NCBI GenBank assembly: GCA_900753685.1
Contig: CAAEAB010000017.1
Location: forward strand, 1 to 10,862
Reading direction: 5' to 3'
Source of the DNA: Lachnospiraceae bacterium
GTDB taxonomy: Bacteria; Bacillota; Clostridia; Lachnospirales; Lachnospiraceae
Length of the DNA stretch: 10,862 nucleotides
Made by a program: the position numbers and the translations under genes. The notes beneath the pieces were generated by a model that saw only the letters and a program-made list of their open reading frames with translations, did not search any database and was not told the origin of the DNA. Below, in pieces: positions 1 to 5,124 of the stretch (position 1 is its first letter; every line of letters starts with the position of its first letter).

Positions 1-1011
1 ACCTATGCTCATGAGTTGGGACGGCTTCATTTGCAGAAAACCTTTGCCGACGAAATTCATACATCCAACTATGAGGAAGCGACAGAGGAAAATGTGAGTC
101 AAATGATTGAGCAAAGCATTGCTGATGGCAACAACTTGATTTTTACGACTTCTCCACCGCTTTTAAAGGGAAGCCTGAAGTCGGCGATTGAGCATCCGGA
201 AGTGAAAATTCTGAATTGTTCTTTAAATACCTCTCATAAATACATCCGGACTTATTATGCTCGGATGTATGAGGCGAAGTTTTTAATGGGGGCTATTGCG
301 GGCGCTTTAACAGAAAATGATAGGGTAGGCTATCTGGCGGACTATCCGATTTATGGAATGACAGCCAATATTAATGCCTTTGCCCTGGGAGCGAAGATGG
401 TCAATCCCCGGACCAAGGTATATTTGGAATGGACAAAATTAAAAGGCCATGATCCCTTTGAGACTTTTCGAAGCCATGAAATATCTTATATTTCAGGTCG
501 GGATATGATAACGCCAAAGCTGGCGTCCAGATATTTTGGGCTTTACTGGGATGGCGGAGGTTATCCGATCAATCTGGCTATGCCTGTCTGGCATTGGGGG
601 AAATTTTATGAACAAATGATACGAAAGGTGATGAAGGGGTCCTGGAAGGAAGATGAGGTTTCCGATGCAACCCGGGGCTTAAATTACTGGTGGGGAATGT
701 CTGCGGGAGCCATCGAAGTGATCTGTTCCAAGCATTTGCCAATCGGTACGACCCGTCTTATTGAATTGCTTAAAAATACTATTTCTTCTGGCAGCTTTAA
801 TCCCTTTGCAGGGGTATTATATTCTCAGAAGGGAATTGTTCAGAAGGATATGACACGGGAATTTTCTCCGGAAGAAATTGTAACCATGGATTGGCTGGCA
901 GAAAATGTTATCGGTTATATTCCTGAGATGGAGGAATTGGTCGATCAGGCCAAACCAGTCGTTTCTACCCAGGGATTAGGCGCCAAGCAGGGACTCGGAG
1001 GCAGGGCATAA
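1..1011 (+). CDS. BMP-family (PnrA-like) substrate-binding protein, 5'-truncated by the window edge
   Basis: The reading frame is open from base 1, beginning T-Y-A-H-E-L-G-R-L, so the true start lies upstream; the TTG at 16 is just an internal codon. At least 336 residues are visible. They resemble the BMP/PnrA periplasmic-binding fold: a 'TSPPLLKGSLKSAIEHPEVKI' type strand-helix, a 'MGAIAGALTENDRVGYLADYP' segment typical of the hinge between lobes, and a conserved tail with NLAMPVWHWGKFYEQMIRKV and SPEEIVTMDWLAENVIGYIP. Family members bind nucleosides or related small ligands for ABC import. No signal peptide can be judged because the N-terminus is missing, and no permease or ATPase gene for import follows. 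A signalling or cytoplasmic sensing role for this branch is therefore possible. Its stop codon directly abuts the ATG of the next gene, so the two are probably co-transcribed. Confidence 0.8.
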   Translation, partial: TYAHELGRLHLQKTFADEIHTSNYEEATEENVSQMIEQSIADGNNLIFTTSPPLLKGSLKSAIEHPEVKILNCSLNTSHKYIRTYYARMYEAKFLMGAIAGALTENDRVGYLADYPIYGMTANINAFALGAKMVNPRTKVYLEWTKLKGHDPFETFRSHEISYISGRDMITPKLASRYFGLYWDGGGYPINLAMPVWHWGKFYEQMIRKVMKGSWKEDEVSDATRGLNYWWGMSAGAIEVICSKHLPIGTTRLIELLKNTISSGSFNPFAGVLYSQKGIVQKDMTREFSPEEIVTMDWLAENVIGYIPEMEELVDQAKPVVSTQGLGAKQGLGGRA

Positions 1012-1602
1012 ATGAAAGTACTGGCAATCAGCGATGTGGAATCCCCCTATTACTGGGATTATTTTGAGCAGAAGAAGCTGGATGATATTGATTTGATTTT
1101 AGCCTGCGGTGATTTGGACCCGGAATATCTGTCCTTTCTGGCGACTTTTTCCCACGGACCATTGCTCTATGTGCATGGAAATCACGATGCAAAATATGCG
1201 GATATTCCCCCGGAGGGGTGTATTTGTGTCGATAATAAAATCTATGTATACCAGGGAATACGGATTTTTGGTCTGGGAGGCTCTATGCACTATTGTCCGG
1301 GTGAATATCAGTACACAGAATGGGAGATGAAAAAGCGTATCCTGCGGATGAAGCTGTCGATCGTCAGACATCATGGCTTTGATATTCTTATGACTCATGC
1401 ACCGGCATATCAGCTTGGCGACGGGGAAGATTTGCCCCATCAGGGATTTCAGATTTTCCGGACGCTTCTTGATGAGTATCGGCCTCGGTACTTTGTTCAT
1501 GGGCATGTTCATCCGAACTATAATCTGTTCGCAAAAAGACAGATGGAATATGGGGAGACGAAAATTTATAACGCTTATGAGCGATTTGTTTTTGAATATT
1601 GA
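1012..1602 (+). CDS. Metallophosphoesterase (calcineurin-like fold)
   Basis: The 196-residue protein carries the order of motifs of the calcineurin-like metallophosphoesterase superfamily: D8 in ISDVESP, G33-D34 in CGDLD, G56-N57-H58-D59, H129 in MTHAP, and H163-G164-H165-V166-H167. These bind a dinuclear metal centre that hydrolyses phosphoesters; the substrate cannot be told. One oddity is that the first motif reads D-V-E where most members have D-x-H, so the usual histidine ligand is a glutamate. There is no signal peptide, so the enzyme is cytoplasmic. The ATG follows immediately after the TAA of the BMP-like gene, with a GGAGG-like ribosome site inside that gene's end (about 997-1001). 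This points to translational coupling and possibly a shared pathway. Two hairpins follow the stop codon. Confidence 0.85.
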   Translation: MKVLAISDVESPYYWDYFEQKKLDDIDLILACGDLDPEYLSFLATFSHGPLLYVHGNHDAKYADIPPEGCICVDNKIYVYQGIRIFGLGGSMHYCPGEYQYTEWEMKKRILRMKLSIVRHHGFDILMTHAPAYQLGDGEDLPHQGFQIFRTLLDEYRPRYFVHGHVHPNYNLFAKRQMEYGETKIYNAYERFVFEY

Positions 1603-1615
1603 AAAAAAAAGAAGG

Positions 1616-1637
1616 CTGTTCCGGTCCGCCGGAACAG
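1616..1637 (-). terminator. Intrinsic terminator of the thioredoxin gene (first of two nested hairpins)
   Basis: A perfect 9-bp stem, CTGTTCCGG / CCGGAACAG, with a TCCG loop. Read on the minus strand it is followed within a few bases by a run of nine T (complement of 1602-1610), a strong rho-independent signal for transcripts from the thioredoxin gene. On the plus strand it lacks a T tract. Confidence 0.8.
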
Positions 1638-1641
1638 TGAA

Positions 1642-1675
1642 AAACCGCTTCCGGCTGGTCTGCTGGAAGCGGTTT
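1642..1675. terminator. Second hairpin of a bidirectional terminator
   Basis: An 11-bp perfect stem, AAACCGCTTCC / GGAAGCGGTTT, with a 12-nt loop. On the plus strand it is followed by ACTTTTAA, so it can end the metallophosphoesterase transcript. On the minus strand it is followed by TTTTT. It lies between two convergent genes and probably serves both. Confidence 0.75.
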
Positions 1676-1684
1676 ACTTTTAAA

Positions 1685-1993
1685 TCAATCAAACATTTTT
1701 AAAATCTGAGCCTTTGGCATGGCGCCAACGATTTTATTAATGATTTCGCCGTTTTTCATAGCTACGAGGGTCGGCACGCTCATTACCTGGAAGGTTCTTG
1801 CCAAATCCAGATTTTTATCCACGTCCAGCTTGCATACTTTAATGTCCGGACGCTCACCGGCAATTTCATCAACCACCGGTGAAACCATCTTGCAAGGTCC
1901 GCACCATGTGGCGAAGAAATCGATAAGAACTGGTTTATCGGATTCTATAACTTCTTTCTGATAATTTGCCTGGGTTAATTCAATTACAGCCAT
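1685..1993 (-). CDS. trxA: Thioredoxin
   Basis: A 102-residue protein of standard thioredoxin length. The redox-active WCGPC is at residues 30-34 (FFATWCGPCKM) and the cis-proline that shapes the active site is P74 in MSVPTLV. It is the general cytoplasmic dithiol reductant, kept reduced by a thioredoxin reductase that is not in this window. The start is fixed by an excellent ribosome site, GAAAGGAG, about 8 nt upstream (complement of roughly 2001-2008). The gene is alone on the minus strand, convergent with the metallophosphoesterase and divergent from the aldo/keto reductase. Its roughly 130-nt upstream region holds a CTTTCC-CT-GGAAAG inverted repeat at 2021-2034. I could not find a convincing -35/-10 pair for it. 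Confidence 0.95.
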   Translation of the reverse strand: MAVIELTQANYQKEVIESDKPVLIDFFATWCGPCKMVSPVVDEIAGERPDIKVCKLDVDKNLDLARTFQVMSVPTLVAMKNGEIINKIVGAMPKAQILKMFD

Positions 1994-2126
1994 AATATTA
2001 CTCCTTTCATATATTCTTAACTTTCCCTGGAAAGAATCGTTTGATTCCTTATCGGGGAAAATTATGTTGCCTTATTCAGAATATCACATCTGGTCTTAAA
2101 AAGACAGTCTATTTTTAAATTGTCAA

Positions 2127-2155
2127 TTGCAAATTAATATCAAATATCGTATAGT
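2127..2155 (+). promoter_or_regulatory. Sigma-A type promoter of the aldo/keto reductase gene
   Basis: TTGCAA (2127-2132), a 17-bp spacer, and TATAGT (2150-2155). The predicted transcript starts near 2162, about 32 nt before the chosen ATG at 2194. The match is good but rests on sequence alone. Confidence 0.6.
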
Positions 2156-2193
2156 AGAAAAAACAGAAAAAATATATGTTAGGAGTTGGGGAA

Positions 2194-3201
2194 ATGGAGT
2201 ATGTGACACTGGGGAAAACCGGGCTTAAAATTTCCCGCATGGGTTTTGGAAGTATCCCGATTCAGAGAATCGATGCGGCGGGTACAAAAAAGCTGTTGGA
2301 AATGATGGCGGACAGGGGGATTAACTATATTGATTCTGCCAGAGGATATACGGTCAGCGAAAGCTTTATTGGCGAGGGGATCGAAGGTATGCGGGAAAAA
2401 TTTGTATTGGCGACAAAAAGTATGTCCCGCACAAAAGAAGCCATGGCAAAGGATATTGAAATCAGCTTACATAATTTTCGCACAGACTATATTGATTTAT
2501 ATCAGGTTCACAATCCAAATATGGAGCAGCTTGAGCAGGTCATTGGACCGGATGGCGCCCTGGAAGCGCTGATGGAAGCAAAGGCGGCAGGAAAAATCGG
2601 CCACCTCGGTTTGACTGCGCATTCTCTGGAGGTTTTTGAAAAGGCCCTTGACATGGACTGGGTGGAAACCATTATGTTCCCGTATAACATTGTGGAACGT
2701 CAGGGTGAAGAACTTATACATAAATGTCATGAAAAAAATATCGGCTTTATCGATATGAAGCCTCTGGCCGGCGGAGCAATTGAGGACGGACGCTTGGCTC
2801 TGCGCTTCGTCTGTTCCAATCCGGATGTGACGGTGGTCATTCCGGGAATGTACGATGTCTCTGAAATCGAAAAGAACATGGAGGCTGTCGAGGACGTCAC
2901 TCATCTGACAGACAAAGAGCTGTCGGCTATGGAACAGGTCCGCAAACAGCTTGGCACCAATTTTTGCCGTCGCTGCAATTATTGTCAGCCATGTACGGCG
3001 GGCATCAATATTTCCGGCTGTTTCCTTTTCCAGGGATATCTGGACCGTTATGGACTCGGCGACTGGGCGAAGGAACGTTACGGCGCTATGCCGGTGAAGG
3101 CCAGTGCTTGTGTAGATTGCGGCGCCTGCGAAACCCGCTGCCCGTACAATCTGCCGATTCGCGACATGCTCAAAAAATGTGCCGAAGAATTCGGCGAATA
3201 A
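2194..3201 (+). CDS. Aldo/keto reductase with C-terminal [4Fe-4S] ferredoxin-like domain
   Basis: A 335-residue protein. Residues 1 to about 235 form the aldo/keto reductase TIM barrel, starting MEYVTLGKTGLKISRMGFGS, with a catalytic tetrad recognisable as D47, Y52, K75 and H106. The C-terminal part adds cysteines C258, C261, C264, C267 (CRRCNYCQPC) and a classic ferredoxin motif C306-x2-C309-x2-C312-x3-C316-P. Up to two iron-sulfur clusters are therefore likely. Such fusions are common in anaerobic Clostridia and are thought to join NAD(P)H-dependent carbonyl chemistry to electron transfer; the substrate is unknown. I chose ATG 2194 because AGGAG at 2181-2185 sits 8 nt upstream. The ATG at 2176 is in frame but has no ribosome site. 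The gene is monocistronic, with its own promoter and terminator. Confidence 0.9.
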   Translation: MEYVTLGKTGLKISRMGFGSIPIQRIDAAGTKKLLEMMADRGINYIDSARGYTVSESFIGEGIEGMREKFVLATKSMSRTKEAMAKDIEISLHNFRTDYIDLYQVHNPNMEQLEQVIGPDGALEALMEAKAAGKIGHLGLTAHSLEVFEKALDMDWVETIMFPYNIVERQGEELIHKCHEKNIGFIDMKPLAGGAIEDGRLALRFVCSNPDVTVVIPGMYDVSEIEKNMEAVEDVTHLTDKELSAMEQVRKQLGTNFCRRCNYCQPCTAGINISGCFLFQGYLDRYGLGDWAKERYGAMPVKASACVDCGACETRCPYNLPIRDMLKKCAEEFGE

Positions 3202-3236
3202 AGACTTTCACCAATTATATAAAAACGGTTATGTAA

Positions 3237-3282
3237 AAAATATCCGGAATTACAGGAAAAAACTTGTTATTCCGGATATTTT
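3237..3282. terminator. Terminator of the aldo/keto reductase gene
   Basis: A long perfect stem of 14 bp: AAAATATCCGGAAT at 3237-3250 pairs with ATTCCGGATATTTT at 3269-3282, around an 18-nt loop. The A and T ends make it usable in either direction. Its right arm lies within the spacer of the promoter that follows. Confidence 0.8.
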
Positions 3283-3292
3283 GTGATATACT
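3264..3292 (+). promoter_or_regulatory. Probable promoter of tRNA-Ala
   Basis: TTGTTA (3264-3269), a 17-bp spacer, and TATACT (3287-3292). It would start a transcript near 3299 with an 80-nt leader before the tRNA. The -10 hexamer is also the beginning of the first of three small repeats, so any protein binding those repeats would affect this promoter. Confidence 0.55.
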
Positions 3293-3368
3293 GTGAACAG
3301 TTAGCGAGGTATTTTCGAGCTTACTGTGAACAGTTAAGTCGACATGGAGTACTGTGAAGAGTTAGCGA
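3289..3368. repeat. Three copies of a palindromic repeat, TACTGTGAACAGTTA
   Basis: Copies begin at 3289, 3322 and 3350 (spacing 33 and 28 bp). Copies one and two read TACTGTGAACAGTTA, whose core ACTGT-GA-ACAGT is itself an inverted repeat. Copy three, TACTGTGAAGAGTTA, has one change that breaks the palindrome. Copies one and three also share GCGA just after. They fill the space between the promoter and the tRNA. They could be operator sites, RNA processing signals or members of a dispersed intergenic repeat family; the sequence does not decide. Confidence 0.7.
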
Positions 3369-3379
3369 TATTGGGTTTT

Positions 3380-3451
3380 GGGGCATTGGTGCAGTGGGAG
3401 CACGCCACACTGGCAGTGTGGAGGTCAGGGGTTCAAGTCCCCTATGCTCCA
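3380..3451 (+). tRNA. tRNA-Ala (anticodon GGC)
   Basis: A full 72-nt cloverleaf can be drawn. The acceptor is GGGGCAT / ATGCTCC with discriminator A3451. The D stem is GTGC/GCAC with a 7-nt loop. The anticodon stem is CCACA/TGTGG with loop CTGGCAG, giving anticodon GGC. The T stem is AGGGG/CCCCT with loop TTCAAGT. The third acceptor pair is G-U, the alanyl-tRNA synthetase identity element, which supports the assignment. The 3' CCA is not encoded: the sequence continues GTTG. A terminator follows at once. An integrase gene lies just downstream in opposite orientation, so the 3' half of this tRNA is the likely integration target. Confidence 0.95.
3430..3451. other. Candidate attachment site (tRNA-Ala 3' end)
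   Basis: Integrated elements usually recombine at the T-arm and acceptor end of a tRNA gene and rebuild it. This tRNA is intact and is followed within 100 bp by a tyrosine recombinase gene pointing back at it. A direct repeat of this tRNA end would mark the other boundary. I looked for one in the rest of the window and saw none, so this is inference from layout only. Confidence 0.4.
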
Positions 3452-3455
3452 GTTG

Positions 3456-3489
3456 AAAAAGTCTTGATTTTCAAGGCTTTTTCTTTTTT
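3456..3489 (+). terminator. Terminator of tRNA-Ala
   Basis: A 12-bp stem, AAAAAGTCTTGA / TCAAGGCTTTTT with one G-U pair and a TTT loop, is followed by CTTTTTT. It starts 4 nt after the tRNA discriminator base. Confidence 0.85.
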
Positions 3490-3500
3490 AGGCATAAGAT

Positions 3501-3527
3501 AAGCCGTCCAGTTATGGGCGGCTTTTT
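3501..3527 (+). terminator. Second plus-strand terminator-like hairpin
   Basis: A 9-bp stem, AAGCCGTCC / GGGCGGCTT with one G-U pair and a 6-nt loop, is followed by TTT. It lies between the tRNA and the integrase 3' end. On the minus strand it lacks a T tract, so it is a weak candidate for ending the integrase transcript. Confidence 0.55.
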
Positions 3528-3532
3528 GCTGT

Positions 3533-3553
3533 TTGACTACCGATTGACTACCG
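3533..3553. repeat. Tandem direct repeat TTGACTACCG at the integrase 3' end
   Basis: Two exact copies of TTGACTACCG, at 3533-3542 and 3544-3553, are offset by 11 bp, about one helical turn. The second overlaps the integrase stop codon. Short phased repeats near an att site are typical arm-type binding sites for the N-terminal domain of Tn916-like and phage integrases. That role is inferred. Confidence 0.5.
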
Positions 3554-4870
3554 GTATTTGGTCGAAGAAAGTAATATACTTTCAAGTTTGTCCGATGCTG
3601 TTTTATCCAGATCTTTCAGATATTCGGCGTAAATGTTCAGAGTAGTGGACGTGTTTGCATGGCCAAGTCTTCCGGATACAGTACGGATATCTACGCCATG
3701 ACCAATCAAAAGAGTGGCCGCCGTATGGCGGAGGCCATGCAAGGGGATTTGGGGAAGCTCCGGCGCATTCTCGGCCCGATGTTCGTTGTAATTTGTAATA
3801 ATCCTCCGAAAAGCATTGTAGGGCGTTTCCAGGCCCATTTGAAGGCCGTTCCATCGGATGAACACATAATCATCACCACACCATTGTGAACCAATAGTGA
3901 GGCGATAGCGGATTTGGTCGATTTTCCACTGTTTGGCCAGTGATAGGACAGCAGCAGGAACCGATATTTTCCTTACAGAGCCTTTGGTCTTTGTAGCTTT
4001 TGTTATTATTTGCCCATTTGAACGGCAAGTGCTTTTTGTGATACTGACTATAGAGGCGTCAAAGTCTATGTCGGTCCAGGTGAGGGCAATCAATTCTCCG
4101 CGCCGACATCCGGTAAACATGGCTAGATAAAAGAAAAGCTTCAACTGTGAGCATATTTTATGCGATGCCTGGTACTCCTGAATTGAGTAAATATTTCCGA
4201 AATGGTCCTTTCGTTGCCTGCTGCCGTATTGGTATAAAAGAGGATTATCCAGGATAGAGAGAAATATTTCTGCTTGCTGTTGAGTAAAACACATAGGTTT
4301 TTCTGTAACTGGTCCATGGTTTGTCCGTTTAATTTGTACTCTGTCCATTGGATTATAGGAAATTAAGTTCCAGCGTACCGCCTGAGAAAGCATAGCAGAT
4401 AATACAGACATGCGCCGCTTTACGGTGCCATGAGACAATGTTCCCTGTTGACCTGAGGCCTTTTTTGCTGTTTGCATAGAATTAACGTACTCCTGTAAAA
4501 AGAGTGGATTTAAGTTGGCCAATGTCATATAGCCAAAATCATGCACAAATAGGCCTATGGAACGCCGAGTTTCTTCTAGCGTCCTTGGCGCCTGATATTG
4601 TTCAGCATATTCCGTCAAATATTTCTTTGAATATTTTTCAAAAGTCAGGCTTTCACCCTCGGTATATTGACCAGTGATTACCTTTCTTTCGAAGTCGGCA
4701 GCATATGTGGCAACTTCTTTCTGAATTGTACTCTCTGATTTTAGATGGCCTTTTGCTGTGCATAGCTCTGGTCGATAAGTGACGGTTCGTGTGATTTTTC
4801 GATCCTGCGTGTCACGGCCACAGCTCACTGTAATTTGATAAGAATTTCCGCGTTTTCGTATACTTGCCAT
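3548..4870 (-). CDS. Tyrosine recombinase / integrase of an integrated element
   Basis: A 440-residue protein with three parts. Residues 1 to about 70 form a basic N-terminal arm-binding domain (MASIRKRGNSYQITVSCG). Residues about 75-180 form a SAM-like core-binding domain. Residues about 195-430 form the catalytic domain. Catalytic residues are R256 (FTGCRRGEL), a probable lysine at K294 (TKTKGSVRKI), H378 and R381 (LHGLRHT), H404 (RLGHANTSTT) and the nucleophile Y414 (NIYAEYL). All are present, so it should be active in site-specific excision and integration. I chose ATG 4870 because GAAAGG lies 9 nt upstream and the family begins M-A-S-I-R. The frame stays open upstream to 4972, but that part lacks a ribosome site and covers the promoter. 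Placement beside tRNA-Ala suggests that tRNA is the target. A type I toxin-antitoxin candidate lies directly upstream. Confidence 0.92.
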   Translation of the reverse strand: MASIRKRGNSYQITVSCGRDTQDRKITRTVTYRPELCTAKGHLKSESTIQKEVATYAADFERKVITGQYTEGESLTFEKYSKKYLTEYAEQYQAPRTLEETRRSIGLFVHDFGYMTLANLNPLFLQEYVNSMQTAKKASGQQGTLSHGTVKRRMSVLSAMLSQAVRWNLISYNPMDRVQIKRTNHGPVTEKPMCFTQQQAEIFLSILDNPLLYQYGSRQRKDHFGNIYSIQEYQASHKICSQLKLFFYLAMFTGCRRGELIALTWTDIDFDASIVSITKSTCRSNGQIITKATKTKGSVRKISVPAAVLSLAKQWKIDQIRYRLTIGSQWCGDDYVFIRWNGLQMGLETPYNAFRRIITNYNEHRAENAPELPQIPLHGLRHTAATLLIGHGVDIRTVSGRLGHANTSTTLNIYAEYLKDLDKTASDKLESILLSSTKYR

Positions 4871-4911
4871 AATATCAATCCTTTCATTCTGGCCGGGCGG
4901 GCTTGGAAGGT

Positions 4912-4939
4912 TTGACATTTCTGGTATATTTGATATAAT
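4912..4939 (+). promoter_or_regulatory. Strong promoter for the antitoxin-like RNA
   Basis: Perfect consensus hexamers TTGACA (4912-4917) and TATAAT (4934-4939), separated by 16 bp. No gene starts downstream at a normal distance. The transcript, starting near 4946, runs into an intrinsic terminator at 5053. This is the layout of a small RNA gene. Confidence 0.75.
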
Positions 4940-4950
4940 ATACTTAACAA
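4923..4950 (-). promoter_or_regulatory. Candidate promoter of the integrase gene
   Basis: On the minus strand TTGTTA (complement of 4945-4950), a 16-bp spacer, then TATACC (complement of 4923-4928). It would start transcription near 4916, about 46 nt before the integrase ATG. It overlaps the plus-strand promoter for the small RNA almost completely, so polymerase could occupy only one at a time. It is a weaker match than its plus-strand partner. Confidence 0.45.
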
Positions 4951-5053
4951 GACAGCCGGAAGGTGAGCGCACATCACCCGTTCCGGTAAAAGATTATTCG
5001 ACTGAAATAGTCGTCCTAAACTTTGACAGGAGCAGGACGGCTATTTCTTTTTT
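4946..5053 (+). ncRNA. Putative antisense antitoxin RNA (RatA-like arrangement)
   Basis: The predicted transcript of about 108 nt starts near 4946, from a perfect consensus promoter, and ends in a strong terminator. It would fold into two hairpins. The first pairs CCGGAA-GGTGA (4956-4966) with TCACC-CG-TTCCGG (4974-4986), with a 2-nt bulge and a 7-nt loop. The second is the terminator stem at 5004-5047. There is no credible reading frame in it. Its 3' end overlaps the last codons of the small minus-strand toxin gene and it is complementary to that gene's 3' region. This matches the convergent tail-to-tail layout of RatA with TxpA in Bacillus subtilis. Expression and antitoxin function are inferred. 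Confidence 0.6.
5004..5053 (+). terminator. Terminator of the antitoxin-like RNA
   Basis: A 14-bp stem, GAAATAGTCGTCCT at 5004-5017 with AGGACGGCTATTTC at 5034-5047 (one G-U pair), has a 16-nt loop and is followed by TTTTTT. Because the stem is nearly symmetric, the complementary toxin messenger folds into a similar hairpin, offering loop sequences for pairing between the two RNAs. Confidence 0.85.
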
Positions 5054-5124
5054 GTATAATTCAGGATGGCTACAATTAGCAAGGAAGTACTTACAATTAA
5101 GCTCAATTCTTCATATGTACTCAT
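5041..5124 (-). CDS. Putative type I toxin peptide (TxpA / holin-like toxin family), 27 residues
   Basis: The peptide begins MSTYEELSLIVS, continues TSLLIVAILNY and ends TKKK. This is one hydrophobic membrane segment (about residues 8-22) behind a short M-S-T-Y-E-x-L-S-L start, with a lysine tail. That pattern fits the small Hol-Tox/TxpA/BsrG-like toxins of Firmicutes, which insert in the membrane. Here the family call rests on my recognition of the pattern, not a search. A very strong ribosome site, AAAGGGGTGG (complement of 5130-5139), sits 5 nt before the ATG. The gene runs convergently with a small RNA that overlaps its 3' end. Its own candidate promoter lies about 64 nt upstream of the ATG. 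It would often be missed by gene finders for its size and because a plus-strand frame overlaps it. Its likely role is stabilising the integrated element. Confidence 0.7.
   Translation of the reverse strand: MSTYEELSLIVSTSLLIVAILNYTKKK

Noticed and set aside
1099..1692. A 197-codon minus-strand frame opposite the metallophosphoesterase
   Set aside because: It is an antisense shadow of a gene with clear motifs. It runs through the terminator hairpins and has no ribosome site or recognisable domain.
2121..2126. TTGACA on the minus strand as a -35 for the thioredoxin gene
   Set aside because: Nothing resembling a -10 hexamer lies 16-18 bp downstream of it.
2176..2193. An upstream ATG for the aldo/keto reductase
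   Set aside because: It has no ribosome site and the AGGAG site lies downstream of it, properly spaced for ATG 2194.
3289..3368. A CRISPR-like array
   Set aside because: Only three 15-bp repeats with 13-18 bp between them, the third altered. Repeats and spacers are far too short, and no cas genes are present.
5055..5060. A perfect TATAAT just upstream of ATG 5066
   Set aside because: There is no -35 at normal spacing (TTGACA at 5023 is 26 bp away), and a start here would leave almost no leader. The site is within the toxin coding sequence.
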